From assembly GCA_028823485.1 (NCBI GenBank), contig JAPKBG010000008.1, positions 35,363-99,362 of the forward strand: a DNA stretch of 64,000 bases, given 5' to 3'. Both the position numbers and the translations under genes were made by a program. Of this stretch, positions 56,458 through 64,000 are shown piece after piece. This DNA is from Methylophilaceae bacterium (GTDB taxonomy: Bacteria > Pseudomonadota > Gammaproteobacteria > Burkholderiales > Methylophilaceae). The notes beneath the pieces were generated by a model. That model made no database searches. It worked only from the letters and a program-made list of their open reading frames with translations, and was not told the DNA's origin. How positions within the stretch are numbered: position 1 is the stretch's first letter; each line of letters opens with the position of its first letter.

Positions 56458-56994
56458 TTATTCACTAGCCTTAGATGTTGCTTTTTGTGGTGTTAGTAGC
56501 TCAGTCCGCAACTTAGGTGCGCTTGTATTTTCACCAAACCAAATATCAAAAAAAGCATTACAAAACTTTTCATCATTCACGTACCCAATTAACACATTGT
56601 TTTTATAAAACCGGCACTTTGTTTTATCTGGATATAGTCCAGTGATACTATCGCCCTTGATCACATCCGGAAAAATATTACGCATTTGTGAGTGCCAGCC
56701 AGCTAGTGTGACCTCATCAATCCCTTGGTAGTCTCGCATCTCCTCAGCGGAACGATCTGCAATACCTTTGCCTTTAAAGTTGCGTAGATACGTTAATTGC
56801 AATGCAAATGGTGGCTTGACTTCAGCTTTACCAGAAACAGTATAAAACGTCGCATCGTACACATCAAAAACAAAGACGCTATAGCGTGCTGACGATACTT
56901 TCTTTGCCTCAGGCAACTGCTGTTGAATAAATACCCCTGCATTGGCAAAATTTATACAAACTAAGAGCATCAATAATAAATAAAGATTACGCAT
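56458..56994 (-). CDS. Periplasmic chalcone-isomerase-like protein
   Basis: 178 residues. Signal peptide MRNLYLLLMLLVCINFANA is followed by a chalcone-isomerase-like fold (VFIQQQLPEAKKVSSARYSVFVFDVYDATFYT, FALQLTYLRNFKGKGIADRSAEEM). Bacterial members do not act on flavonoids and are thought to bind fatty acids. It overlaps the methyltransferase gene stop by 8 bp. Confidence 0.8.
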   Translation of the reverse strand: MRNLYLLLMLLVCINFANAGVFIQQQLPEAKKVSSARYSVFVFDVYDATFYTVSGKAEVKPPFALQLTYLRNFKGKGIADRSAEEMRDYQGIDEVTLAGWHSQMRNIFPDVIKGDSITGLYPDKTKCRFYKNNVLIGYVNDEKFCNAFFDIWFGENTSAPKLRTELLTPQKATSKASE

Positions 56995-58150
56995 GGGTTA
57001 ACTCGATTTGCATGACATCATTTTTATTTGTTCTAAAAGCGGCGGCGCAGGCAGCAAGGTAAAAGCGCCACAAACGAATAAAGCCTTCATCAAAACCCAA
57101 GGCAACAATCTGCTCTTTTTGTTGGTCAAAGCTTTCTAACCAAATTTCTAATGTACGCGCATAATCCTTGCCAAACATATAGGGTTGGTGGGTAGCTAAG
57201 CCAGCCTTTGCCGCCTCTTCTTTAAAGCGAGAAACGCTAGGTAGCATTCCTCCAGGAAAAATAAAGCTTCGAATAAAGTCACTCCCACGCCTATAGCTAG
57301 GAAAATCTTGTTCGTTAATCGTAATTGTTTGCACCATAGCTTTACCATTTTTGGCAAGCAAGGACTTTAGCTTTTGAAAATAAGTAGGCCAGAAGTGCTC
57401 GCCTACCGCCTCGAACATTTCAATTGAAATAATATGATCATAAGAACCTGTTTGATGACGATAATCCTCCAATACAATATTGGCTTTTTGTCCAAGGCGT
57501 TGCTGTGCGAAAGCATGTTGCTCTTCAGATAAGGTAATACCCTTTATAGCAAAATCGCGTTGCTCAACTGCACGTTCTGCTAACCCTCCCCAGCCACAGC
57601 CAACCTCTAATAGACGGCCTGATTGTGTATTAAGGCTATCTAACATACGGTCATACTTATTATGCTGGCCTTGTGTCAATGTTTCTTGTTCTGATGTAAA
57701 CAAGGCCGATGAATAGGTCATGCTAGGGTCTAGCCATAAGCGATAAAATGCATTACCCAAATCATAATGGGCATGAATATTCTTTTTACTACCTTTAATC
57801 GTATTACGCTTAAATACGTACAACATTGAGGAAAGTAATTGGTATAGCTTATTGCCTGTCACCATCGCATCAAGAGCAGATTGGTTGCGTAAGCCCAGCT
57901 CTACTAATCGGTTAATATCATCGGTATCCCACAGCCTTTCTCGATAATCATCAGCAAAACCAATATCGCCTTTACGCAGCATATTAGTAAATACACGCCA
58001 GTCATGCACGTCTATTGTGGCATGGTGGTCAGCCTGCTGTTTTCCACCATAAGTGCGCGTTTTGCCATCTGGCGTGGTTAAGGTCAGTGTGCCCCACGAT
58101 AAATGATCAAGTCGTTTAAGTAATTGCTCTGCTGCAGTTTTGTTAATCAT
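56987..58150 (-). CDS. Cyclopropane-fatty-acyl-phospholipid synthase-like methyltransferase
   Basis: SAM-dependent enzyme of about 387 residues acting on unsaturated acyl chains of phospholipids. Family hallmarks are HYDLGNAFYRLWLDPSMTYSSALF, the SAM-binding RLLEVGCGWGGLAERA, EMFEAVGEHFW and the C-terminal FGKDYARTLEIWLESF. The start Met at 58150 has GGAAATAAGA in front; a Met four codons earlier is less likely. Such proteins next to an amine-oxidase-like flavoprotein and DUF1365 may make methylated or furan-containing acyl chains rather than simple cyclopropane ones. The chemistry here is not established. Confidence 0.88.
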   Translation of the reverse strand: MINKTAAEQLLKRLDHLSWGTLTLTTPDGKTRTYGGKQQADHHATIDVHDWRVFTNMLRKGDIGFADDYRERLWDTDDINRLVELGLRNQSALDAMVTGNKLYQLLSSMLYVFKRNTIKGSKKNIHAHYDLGNAFYRLWLDPSMTYSSALFTSEQETLTQGQHNKYDRMLDSLNTQSGRLLEVGCGWGGLAERAVEQRDFAIKGITLSEEQHAFAQQRLGQKANIVLEDYRHQTGSYDHIISIEMFEAVGEHFWPTYFQKLKSLLAKNGKAMVQTITINEQDFPSYRRGSDFIRSFIFPGGMLPSVSRFKEEAAKAGLATHQPYMFGKDYARTLEIWLESFDQQKEQIVALGFDEGFIRLWRFYLAACAAAFRTNKNDVMQIELTHA

Positions 58151-58940
58151 TCTTATTTCCATGTAGCATTATTGAAGTATGTGTAGTACTAACTTTTGTA
58201 CTTTTTTGCACTGGTTTATTTATGTATTGAATACGTTTGGCAAGTAATTTAAGTGCGTGCCAGTGAATCATCAAAATGGCTTTAAACGTTACTAGTGGAT
58301 AATGCCAAAAAGCAAAACGTAAACTTGATTTTGATAAGGGTTGCAATGTGCCAACCAGTGAAGTGATCAACTGTTTATGCCCAGCTTCATTATGAAAATT
58401 AATAAGCACATTGAAATTGTCGCCCTCAATATCAAAATAAAATTCATACTCACCCTCCTTTTTTAAAAATGGGGATACGTGAAACATTTTTTTAGCAAAC
58501 AAGGGTGCTAAGCTAGTGATGGTGCGACGATCCTGATGGACGCACAAGTAGGTATGCTGCTCACCAAAAGTATTGTGCACCTCGCATAACACAGCACGAA
58601 GTTGCCCGTCTTGATCTCTGCATAACCAAAAACTAACAGGGTTAAACGCATAGCCTAAAACTCTAGGCATTGTCACCAAAGTAATGTCGCCATCAATCTC
58701 AACTTGGTGTTGCTTTAATAGATAACGAGCCCAGCTCTCTAGAGCACTACCATCGCGCGCGCCATGGTCTTTATCGTAAAAGCTTAGTGCCGAAAAACGG
58801 TTGTGCGCGAGTGCCGTACTGCTCAGCGTTGAGAGCGGTAGTACTACATAGTAAATGCCATAATGAAAGGCATGCACTTTAGGTAGTAAGCGTTTGTGCA
58901 TCACTCTGCCAGTCAGTATCTGCGGACTACTCACTCCCAC
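58143..58940 (-). CDS. DUF1365 family protein
   Basis: 265 residues. Family hallmarks include the opening TGRVMHKRLLPKVHAFHYGIYYVVLPL, YAFNPVSFWLCRD and GEQHTYLCVHQDRR (about 175 residues of DUF1365). Function is unknown; it is consistently found with cyclopropane-synthase-like methyltransferases and amine-oxidase-type flavoproteins. It begins at GTG, overlapping the upstream gene by 10 bp (or by 4 bp if GTG 58934 is used), so translation is coupled. Confidence 0.85.
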   Translation of the reverse strand: MGVSSPQILTGRVMHKRLLPKVHAFHYGIYYVVLPLSTLSSTALAHNRFSALSFYDKDHGARDGSALESWARYLLKQHQVEIDGDITLVTMPRVLGYAFNPVSFWLCRDQDGQLRAVLCEVHNTFGEQHTYLCVHQDRRTITSLAPLFAKKMFHVSPFLKKEGEYEFYFDIEGDNFNVLINFHNEAGHKQLITSLVGTLQPLSKSSLRFAFWHYPLVTFKAILMIHWHALKLLAKRIQYINKPVQKSTKVSTTHTSIMLHGNKND

Positions 58941-60178
58941 GGTATAGTACCTCCTAGCCTTTTCACCACATTCACGGCACTGAGTAGGCCATCTTCATGA
59001 AAACCATAGCGTTGGTAAGCACCACAGAACCATAAATTACGCTGGCCTTGAATCGACTGCATCTTATCTTGTGCAATAATGGCTTTGTAATCAAAAATAG
59101 GATGAGAGAAATTATGCTCATTGATAATGAGCGATTCTTTTGGTCTTCTTGTAGGATTAAGGGTAATGATGACTGGCGTTTCAGTTTTTAAGCTTTGTAG
59201 ATTATTCATCCAGTAGCTTAAAGAAATGTCTTGGTTGTTATCTTGCTGTTGCTCTGACAAATAAACCCAGCTTGCCCAGCACTGCTTATGTTGTGGCATA
59301 TAACTAGCATCAGAGTGCACCACTATATGATTACGCTGATAATCAAAACTGGATAATACTGACTGCTCATCTACCGTTGGTTTCTCAAGCAGTGCTAATG
59401 CTTGATCTGCATGACAAGCGAAGATAACATGGTCAAACTCACGCTTGCCACCTTTTACATCAATTACCTCATATTGGTCGCCAAGCTGAATAACGCGTGC
59501 GGCACCATTGCCTAAAGTAATACAGTCGGCAAAAGGCGCTGTTAAGCGCTTAATATACTCACGACTACCGCCAGTCACTGTATACCATTGCGGCCGCTTA
59601 TTAATACTGAGTAAGCCATGGTTTTTGAAAAACCGAAGAAAAGTTTGCGCAGGAAACTGCATAATGGTTTCCACTGGGCAACTCCAAATTGCAGCGCCCA
59701 TAGCTAAAATATAATATCGCTTAAACCATGACCCCATTTTAAGCTGTTCAAGGCAATTACCTAGTGTAATAGATGGGTCTTTTTCTATATAAGCTAAGGC
59801 TTGTTTATTAAACTTAAAGACATCAAACAGCATTCGCCAATACTGAGGGCGTAATATGTTTTTACGTTGGGCGAACAAACCACCAGAGCTATATTCCAAC
59901 CAGCCATCATCAATACTGACTCCAAAGGACATGTCGCTCTTTTGATACGGCACACGAATCTCGTCAAAAAGGCCGAGTAGATTAGGATAGTTCCAATCGT
60001 TAAAGACAATAAAGCCTGTATCTACTGCTAAAACTCCTTCTTTAACAGGCACATCGATTGTGCGACTATGACCGCCTAAGTAGTCATTTTTTTCATAAAT
60101 AACTAGATCATGATGTTGGTGCAGCAAATAAGCTGCTCCTAAACCAGAAACTCCTGTACCAATTACAGCTACTCTCAT
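58931..60178 (-). CDS. FAD-dependent amine-oxidase-type flavoprotein
   Basis: 415 residues. The dinucleotide loop GTGVSGLG is at 7-14, and the ERI-like YEKNDYLGGHSRTIDV block follows. The last segment FCGAYQRYGFHEDGLLSAVNVVKRLGG closes the FAD site. Homologues in other proteobacteria sit beside DUF1365 and methyltransferase genes and have been linked to modified fatty acids (desaturation or oxidation of methylated acyl chains). The first gene of the operon, it starts without a clear Shine-Dalgarno sequence. The 46-bp upstream gap carries the direct repeat noted at 60206. Confidence 0.85.
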   Translation of the reverse strand: MRVAVIGTGVSGLGAAYLLHQHHDLVIYEKNDYLGGHSRTIDVPVKEGVLAVDTGFIVFNDWNYPNLLGLFDEIRVPYQKSDMSFGVSIDDGWLEYSSGGLFAQRKNILRPQYWRMLFDVFKFNKQALAYIEKDPSITLGNCLEQLKMGSWFKRYYILAMGAAIWSCPVETIMQFPAQTFLRFFKNHGLLSINKRPQWYTVTGGSREYIKRLTAPFADCITLGNGAARVIQLGDQYEVIDVKGGKREFDHVIFACHADQALALLEKPTVDEQSVLSSFDYQRNHIVVHSDASYMPQHKQCWASWVYLSEQQQDNNQDISLSYWMNNLQSLKTETPVIITLNPTRRPKESLIINEHNFSHPIFDYKAIIAQDKMQSIQGQRNLWFCGAYQRYGFHEDGLLSAVNVVKRLGGTIPWE

Positions 60179-60205
60179 AACAATATTATGACAAAAGTAT
60201 AATTA

Positions 60206-60224
60206 CTAGAACATGGCTAGAACA
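60206..60224 (-). promoter_or_regulatory. Direct repeat, candidate OmpR-family response-regulator site
   Basis: TGTTCTAG occurs twice on the minus strand (60224-60217 and 60213-60206) with exact 11-bp periodicity, one helical turn. It lies between the kinase stop and the flavoprotein start. A possible -10 CATAAT (60190-60185) with a 17-bp spacer would place the -35 box inside the second repeat. Transcripts from it would start near the ATG and be nearly leaderless. The adjacent regulator is OmpR-type, whose relatives bind such repeats. Confidence 0.55.
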
Positions 60225-61535
60225 TTACAATTTTGTAATAAACCTTAATCCGTCAGCTGTGTTTTCTAATTCAATTTGACCATAATGCAAATCAAACACC
60301 ACATGTACTAAACTTAAGCCCAAACCATTGCCTACAGTTCCGCGGCTCAAATCACTACGAAAAAAACGTTGAAATACTTTTGCCATATCTTGCTTTGGAA
60401 TACCGCCACCGGTGTCTTCAATCACAACCATAGTATGCTCACCTTCCGTGCGCATCTCGATTGAAATGTATCCATCATTAGGGGTGTATTTAATAGCATT
60501 ATCGACAATATTGGCATAAGCCTGAAAAAGCAAATCTTTATCGCCCTCACACTCAGTATTAATTAATTGCTGTTTAATGGTGATATGTTTTACTTCCGCT
60601 AAAGGCCCATATAATGCAATGACATCCTCGATTAAAGGCCGTAATGCAGTGGTTTGAAAGTGTTCACGTTTTTTCTCTGTTTCTATGCGTGAAATTCGCA
60701 ATAATGCATTAAATGTACTTAATAATTGATCAGCTTCATTCAATAAAGCTTCTTTAGCGGAGTCACTATGATTATCGTGTACCGCTTCAATATGGTTTCT
60801 CAAGCGTGTTAGTGGTGTACGCAAATCATGGGCAATATTATCGGATACTTGCCGTACACCACCCATTAATGTTTCAATACGGTCTAACATCAAGTTTAAA
60901 GTCGTCGACATCTTCCCCAAATCATCCCAGCGTGAACTTACTTCTAAACGCTGAGACAAATCCCCTGTGTCCATGATTTTTTGCGCCGTCGTTGCAATTC
61001 TATTGGTACCTCTCGCCACGAAAACACTAATCATATAACTGACCAAAACAACTAATATAATCAGTGAGATGCTAATAATACTTAGCCACTTCATCAAACG
61101 AAACTCATGTTGCGTTTGGGTAATATCAATAGCAACTAAGATTTTTTTATTACTTGCAAATGTATGAATTTTGGCAGCATAGGTCTTTTCTTTAATCGGA
61201 TGGTCAAAGACAATGACACCCTCTTTTAAGCGCTCAACTTTTCCTGACAGTATTACAGGTGACTCGCCATGAGGGCCAAAAGGAATGAATAAACGACCCA
61301 TCATTTCATTCTCGCTATAGCCAATATAAAGCTCTTGATCTATTTTAAGATGCCTTATTTCAGTATCGATAACCTCTTCTGTGCCATGAATAAAATGACC
61401 GCGTTCAAAATAGTAACCAAAATAGCCCAAAATCGACAAAGATAAACCACAAAGCAACGTAAAAAATAGCGCCATCTTAAAGCTGGAGCTTTTAGTATAC
61501 TGGCCATTAGTGGCAGCTTGCGATGGCTTAGTCAT
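60225..61535 (-). CDS. EnvZ/QseC-type sensor histidine kinase
   Basis: 436 residues. Two transmembrane helices (about 19-40 and 147-170) flank a periplasmic domain of about 105 residues with no recognised ligand fold. Then come HAMP, the phospho-acceptor His in VSDNIAHDLRTPLTRLRNHIE, and a GHKL ATPase (NIVDNAIKYTP, VVIEDTGGGIP, GNGLGLSLVHVV). It overlaps the response regulator by 8 bp. Directly downstream is the lipid operon, so envelope or membrane-lipid state is a reasonable guess for the signal. Confidence 0.9.
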   Translation of the reverse strand: MTKPSQAATNGQYTKSSSFKMALFFTLLCGLSLSILGYFGYYFERGHFIHGTEEVIDTEIRHLKIDQELYIGYSENEMMGRLFIPFGPHGESPVILSGKVERLKEGVIVFDHPIKEKTYAAKIHTFASNKKILVAIDITQTQHEFRLMKWLSIISISLIILVVLVSYMISVFVARGTNRIATTAQKIMDTGDLSQRLEVSSRWDDLGKMSTTLNLMLDRIETLMGGVRQVSDNIAHDLRTPLTRLRNHIEAVHDNHSDSAKEALLNEADQLLSTFNALLRISRIETEKKREHFQTTALRPLIEDVIALYGPLAEVKHITIKQQLINTECEGDKDLLFQAYANIVDNAIKYTPNDGYISIEMRTEGEHTMVVIEDTGGGIPKQDMAKVFQRFFRSDLSRGTVGNGLGLSLVHVVFDLHYGQIELENTADGLRFITKL

Positions 61536-62208
61536 AATCTTCTATCATATAGCCAGCGCCACGTATTGTTTGAATAATCGGCGTATCAAACCCTTTATCA
61601 ATTTTGCTACGCAATCGACTAATATGCACATCAATGACATTAGTTTGTGGGTCAAAATGATAATCCCAAACATTCTCTAACAGCATAGTGCGCGTCACAA
61701 CCTGATTCTTATGTTTAATCAAATACTCTAGCAAACTAAACTCTCTAGTTTGCAAATCAATCGACACCGCTGCTCGCGTGACTTTTCGAGCCATCAAATC
61801 AATGGTTAAGTTTTGTGCGCTTAATGTTGTCGAGGCAATATTATTGCGTTGTTGTCGCAGACCTAATATTTCAACCCTTGCCAATAGCTCACTAAAAGCG
61901 AATGGCTTGACTAAATAATCATCACCACCTGAGCGTAAACCATTCACACGATCATCAACATCACCCAAGGCACTCAAAATCAAGATAGGTACTGTTCTAT
62001 CTAATGCGCGTAATGCTTTAATAATCGATATGCCGTCTAACTCAGGTAGCATGCGATCAAGAACTAAAACATCATAATCCTCAGTCGTGGCTTTAAACAA
62101 ACCATCTTTACCATTAAAAACAACATCAACGTTATGGCGAGCCTCTTTCATACCTTTCGCAATAAAAGCCGACACATCTTTATCATCTTCAATTATTAAA
62201 ATTTTCAT
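61528..62208 (-). CDS. OmpR/PhoB-family response regulator
   Basis: 226 residues. Receiver (about 1-115): IEDDKDVSAFI, phospho-acceptor in YDVLVLDRMLPELDG (Asp51 region) and the Lys in GGDDYLVKPFAFSELLARV. Winged-helix output domain (about 130-222): DLQTREFSLLEYLIKHKNQVVTRTMLLENVWDYHFDPQTNVIDVHISRLRSKI and the GAGYMI end. It heads the two-component pair, upstream of the lipid operon, with divergent prfC 188 bp away. Probable activator of the operon from position. Confidence 0.92.
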   Translation of the reverse strand: MKILIIEDDKDVSAFIAKGMKEARHNVDVVFNGKDGLFKATTEDYDVLVLDRMLPELDGISIIKALRALDRTVPILILSALGDVDDRVNGLRSGGDDYLVKPFAFSELLARVEILGLRQQRNNIASTTLSAQNLTIDLMARKVTRAAVSIDLQTREFSLLEYLIKHKNQVVTRTMLLENVWDYHFDPQTNVIDVHISRLRSKIDKGFDTPIIQTIRGAGYMIEDYD

Positions 62209-62396
62209 AGTTTATAGGTATAGCATAAAAGTCATATATATATAAATATAGCTTAACAATTAAATCAGACATTAAACCAATCATTAAGCAACTCATTTCC
62301 TGTCATCTCAAAGCCTCGTATTGGTAGGGGTTTTAATGTTTAATCAGTTACAATAACGCCTTTGCAATTTAAGCTAGTCGATTCAAGCGAATACTC

Positions 62397-63971
62397 ATGA
62401 GCACCCTTAAAGAAGAAATCACCCGTCGCCGTACCTTTGCCATCATTTCTCACCCTGATGCAGGTAAAACCACGCTAACTGAAAAGCTACTCTGGTTTGG
62501 TGGTGCTATTCAAGTGGCTGGTGAAGTGCGTGGCCGCAAAGCCGCGCGTCACGCAACATCAGACTGGATGGAGCTAGAGAAACAGCGTGGCATTTCGGTC
62601 ACCTCATCTGTGATGCAGTTTCCATACCGCGAACACATGATTAACTTGCTCGATACACCTGGCCACGATGACTTCTCTGAAGATACTTATCGTACGCTAA
62701 CTGCTGTTGATTCTGCTGTGATGGTAATTGACTCTGTGAATGGTGTGGAAGCGCAAACCATTAAGTTGCTGAACGTGTGTCGAATGCGTGATACACCGAT
62801 TATTACTTTCATTAATAAGCTTGACCGCGAAAGCCGCGAGCCGATTGAATTGCTTGACGAAATTGAAACCACACTGGGCATGGAATGCGCACCAATGACT
62901 TGGCCAATTGGTATGGGTAAAACCTTCCGTGGCGTGTATAGCTTGGTCAATGATAAAATTTTCTTCTTTGACCCGCGTGCCGAAAAAGGTATTTCTGAAG
63001 TCATTCAAGGTATTGATAGCCCTCGCTTAGATGCTCTCATAGGCAGCCAGGCTGATGCTTTACGTTTAGATATTGAATTAGTACGTGGTGCATCACATAG
63101 CTTTGATAAAGAGCGCTATTTAAGTGGCAAACAAACGCCAGTATTCTTTGGCTCAGCCGTGAATAACTTTGGTGTGCAGTCATTACTTGATGCCGTTGTC
63201 GACCTATCCCCTTCGCCGCAACCACGCCAAACAGCGACGCGAGAAGTGGCTGCTAATGAAGATAAGTTCTCAGGCTTTGTCTTTAAAATTCAAGCCAATA
63301 TGGATCCTAAGCATCGCGACCGTATTGCGTTCTTGCGGCTGTGTTCAGGTAAGTTTGAACGTGGCATGAAGGTGAAGCAAGTGGCGACGGGTAAAACCAT
63401 GAGTGTGAATAACGCGATTACCTTTATGGCACAAGACCGCTCGATTATGGATGAAGCCTACTCTGGTGACATCATTGGCATTCCGAATCATGGCACCATC
63501 AAATTGGGCGATACATTTACTGCTAATGAGAGCCTAAAATTCACTGGAATACCGTCTTTTGCACCGGAATTTTTCCGTCGCGCAAGAATAAAAAATCCTA
63601 TTAAAATGAAGCAGTTACAGATAGGTATTAAGCAATTAGCTGAAGAAGGTGCGGCGCAACTTTTCCGCCCTTTATTGACGAATGATTTGGTGCTGGGTGC
63701 TGTTGGTATGTTGCAGTTTGATGTCGTCCTACATCGCTTACAACATGAGTATAGTGTTGAGATGATCTTTGAACCATTTGATTGCTACACCGTACGCTGG
63801 TTGATCGGTTCAGATGCAGATTTAAAAGCCATTGCCGACAAGTATGGTTTTAACGTTGGCTTAGATGGTGCAGATGATTATGTGTATCTAGCGCCAAACC
63901 GTGTGAACTTGCAAATGGCACAAGAGCGTTACCCTGATATAACATTCGCTGAAACCCGCGAAATCGCCTAA
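62397..63971 (+). CDS. prfC: Peptide chain release factor 3
   Basis: GTPase that recycles RF1 and RF2 from ribosomes after termination. It is 524 residues. The P-loop [10 protein letters not shown] is at 18-27, with [16 protein letters not shown] and FINKLDRES following; the C-terminal part has [32 protein letters not shown] sequence. Complete within the window. The stop codon is the first of four repeated in frame at 9-bp intervals through the right edge. Confidence 0.96.
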   Translation: MSTLKEEITRRRTFAIISHPDAGKTTLTEKLLWFGGAIQVAGEVRGRKAARHATSDWMELEKQRGISVTSSVMQFPYREHMINLLDTPGHDDFSEDTYRTLTAVDSAVMVIDSVNGVEAQTIKLLNVCRMRDTPIITFINKLDRESREPIELLDEIETTLGMECAPMTWPIGMGKTFRGVYSLVNDKIFFFDPRAEKGISEVIQGIDSPRLDALIGSQADALRLDIELVRGASHSFDKERYLSGKQTPVFFGSAVNNFGVQSLLDAVVDLSPSPQPRQTATREVAANEDKFSGFVFKIQANMDPKHRDRIAFLRLCSGKFERGMKVKQVATGKTMSVNNAITFMAQDRSIMDEAYSGDIIGIPNHGTIKLGDTFTANESLKFTGIPSFAPEFFRRARIKNPIKMKQLQIGIKQLAEEGAAQLFRPLLTNDLVLGAVGMLQFDVVLHRLQHEYSVEMIFEPFDCYTVRWLIGSDADLKAIADKYGFNVGLDGADDYVYLAPNRVNLQMAQERYPDITFAETREIA

Positions 63972-64000
63972 ATCGCCTAAATCGCCTAAATCGCCTAAAT
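63962..64000. repeat. 9-bp tandem repeat over and beyond the prfC stop codon
   Basis: The unit AATCGCCTA is repeated four times, plus a partial copy, up to the window edge. Because the unit is 9 bp, each copy restores an in-frame Ile-Ala-stop after the prfC reading frame, giving four successive stop codons. The array may extend past the window. Confidence 0.9.

Overview
The window reads as ordinary chromosome of a betaproteobacterium, most likely a methylotroph of the family Methylophilaceae (Methylotenera/Methylophilus-like). This is inference from protein character and gene order: a pqqBCDE cluster, moderate-to-low GC, and the leuCDB-asd-fimV-truA-trpFBA-accD-folC-dedD-cvpA-purF-metZ order typical of beta/gammaproteobacteria. 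I saw no rRNA, tRNA, prophage, CRISPR array or intact insertion sequence.

Layout. Positions 1-2661 hold topoisomerase IV (parE, then parC running off the left edge). Next come a Bcr-type exporter (2863-4047) and the PQQ cofactor operon pqqBCDE (4171-7442), with no recognisable pqqA nearby. Positions 7652-14705 are a minus-strand block gyrA-serC-pheA-hisC-DAHP synthase. metZ (14894-16081) sits behind its own promoter, a SAM-II-type riboswitch and a terminator. purF, cvpA, a SPOR protein, folC, accD, trpA, trpB, trpF, truA, a CbiQ-like membrane protein, fimV and asd fill 16335-28688. An entericidin-like lipoprotein without a canonical start codon, yajQ, ppnP and leuBDC follow to 33163, then a divergent Xre/MmyB-type regulator. 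cimA, argG, argF and argD (34095-39061) complete a dense amino-acid biosynthesis region.

From 39 to 50 kb are a small membrane protein, an EamA exporter, a NarL-type two-component pair, dihydroxyacetone kinase subunits dhaL-dhaK, glnE and acs. Positions 49.4-53.8 kb are the most accessory-looking part. They contain a decayed conserved gene, small membrane and cytosolic proteins, a 3-methyladenine glycosylase gene broken by one extra G in a G7 tract, and a fragment of a REP-associated transposase.

Positions 53870-60178 form a tight seven-gene lipid-type operon: flavin amine oxidase, DUF1365, cyclopropane-synthase-like methyltransferase, chalcone-isomerase-like protein, GPH-type MFS carrier, DUF3833 lipoprotein and SDR. 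It lies directly downstream of an OmpR/EnvZ-type two-component pair (60225-62208). An 11-bp-spaced direct repeat in the 46-bp gap is a candidate response-regulator site. prfC (62397-63971) closes the window with a tandem array of four in-frame stop codons.

The strongest points for follow-up are the complete SAM-II riboswitch/terminator unit upstream of metZ, the two-component/lipid operon with its direct repeat, the entericidin gene lacking a normal start, and the frameshifted tag gene.
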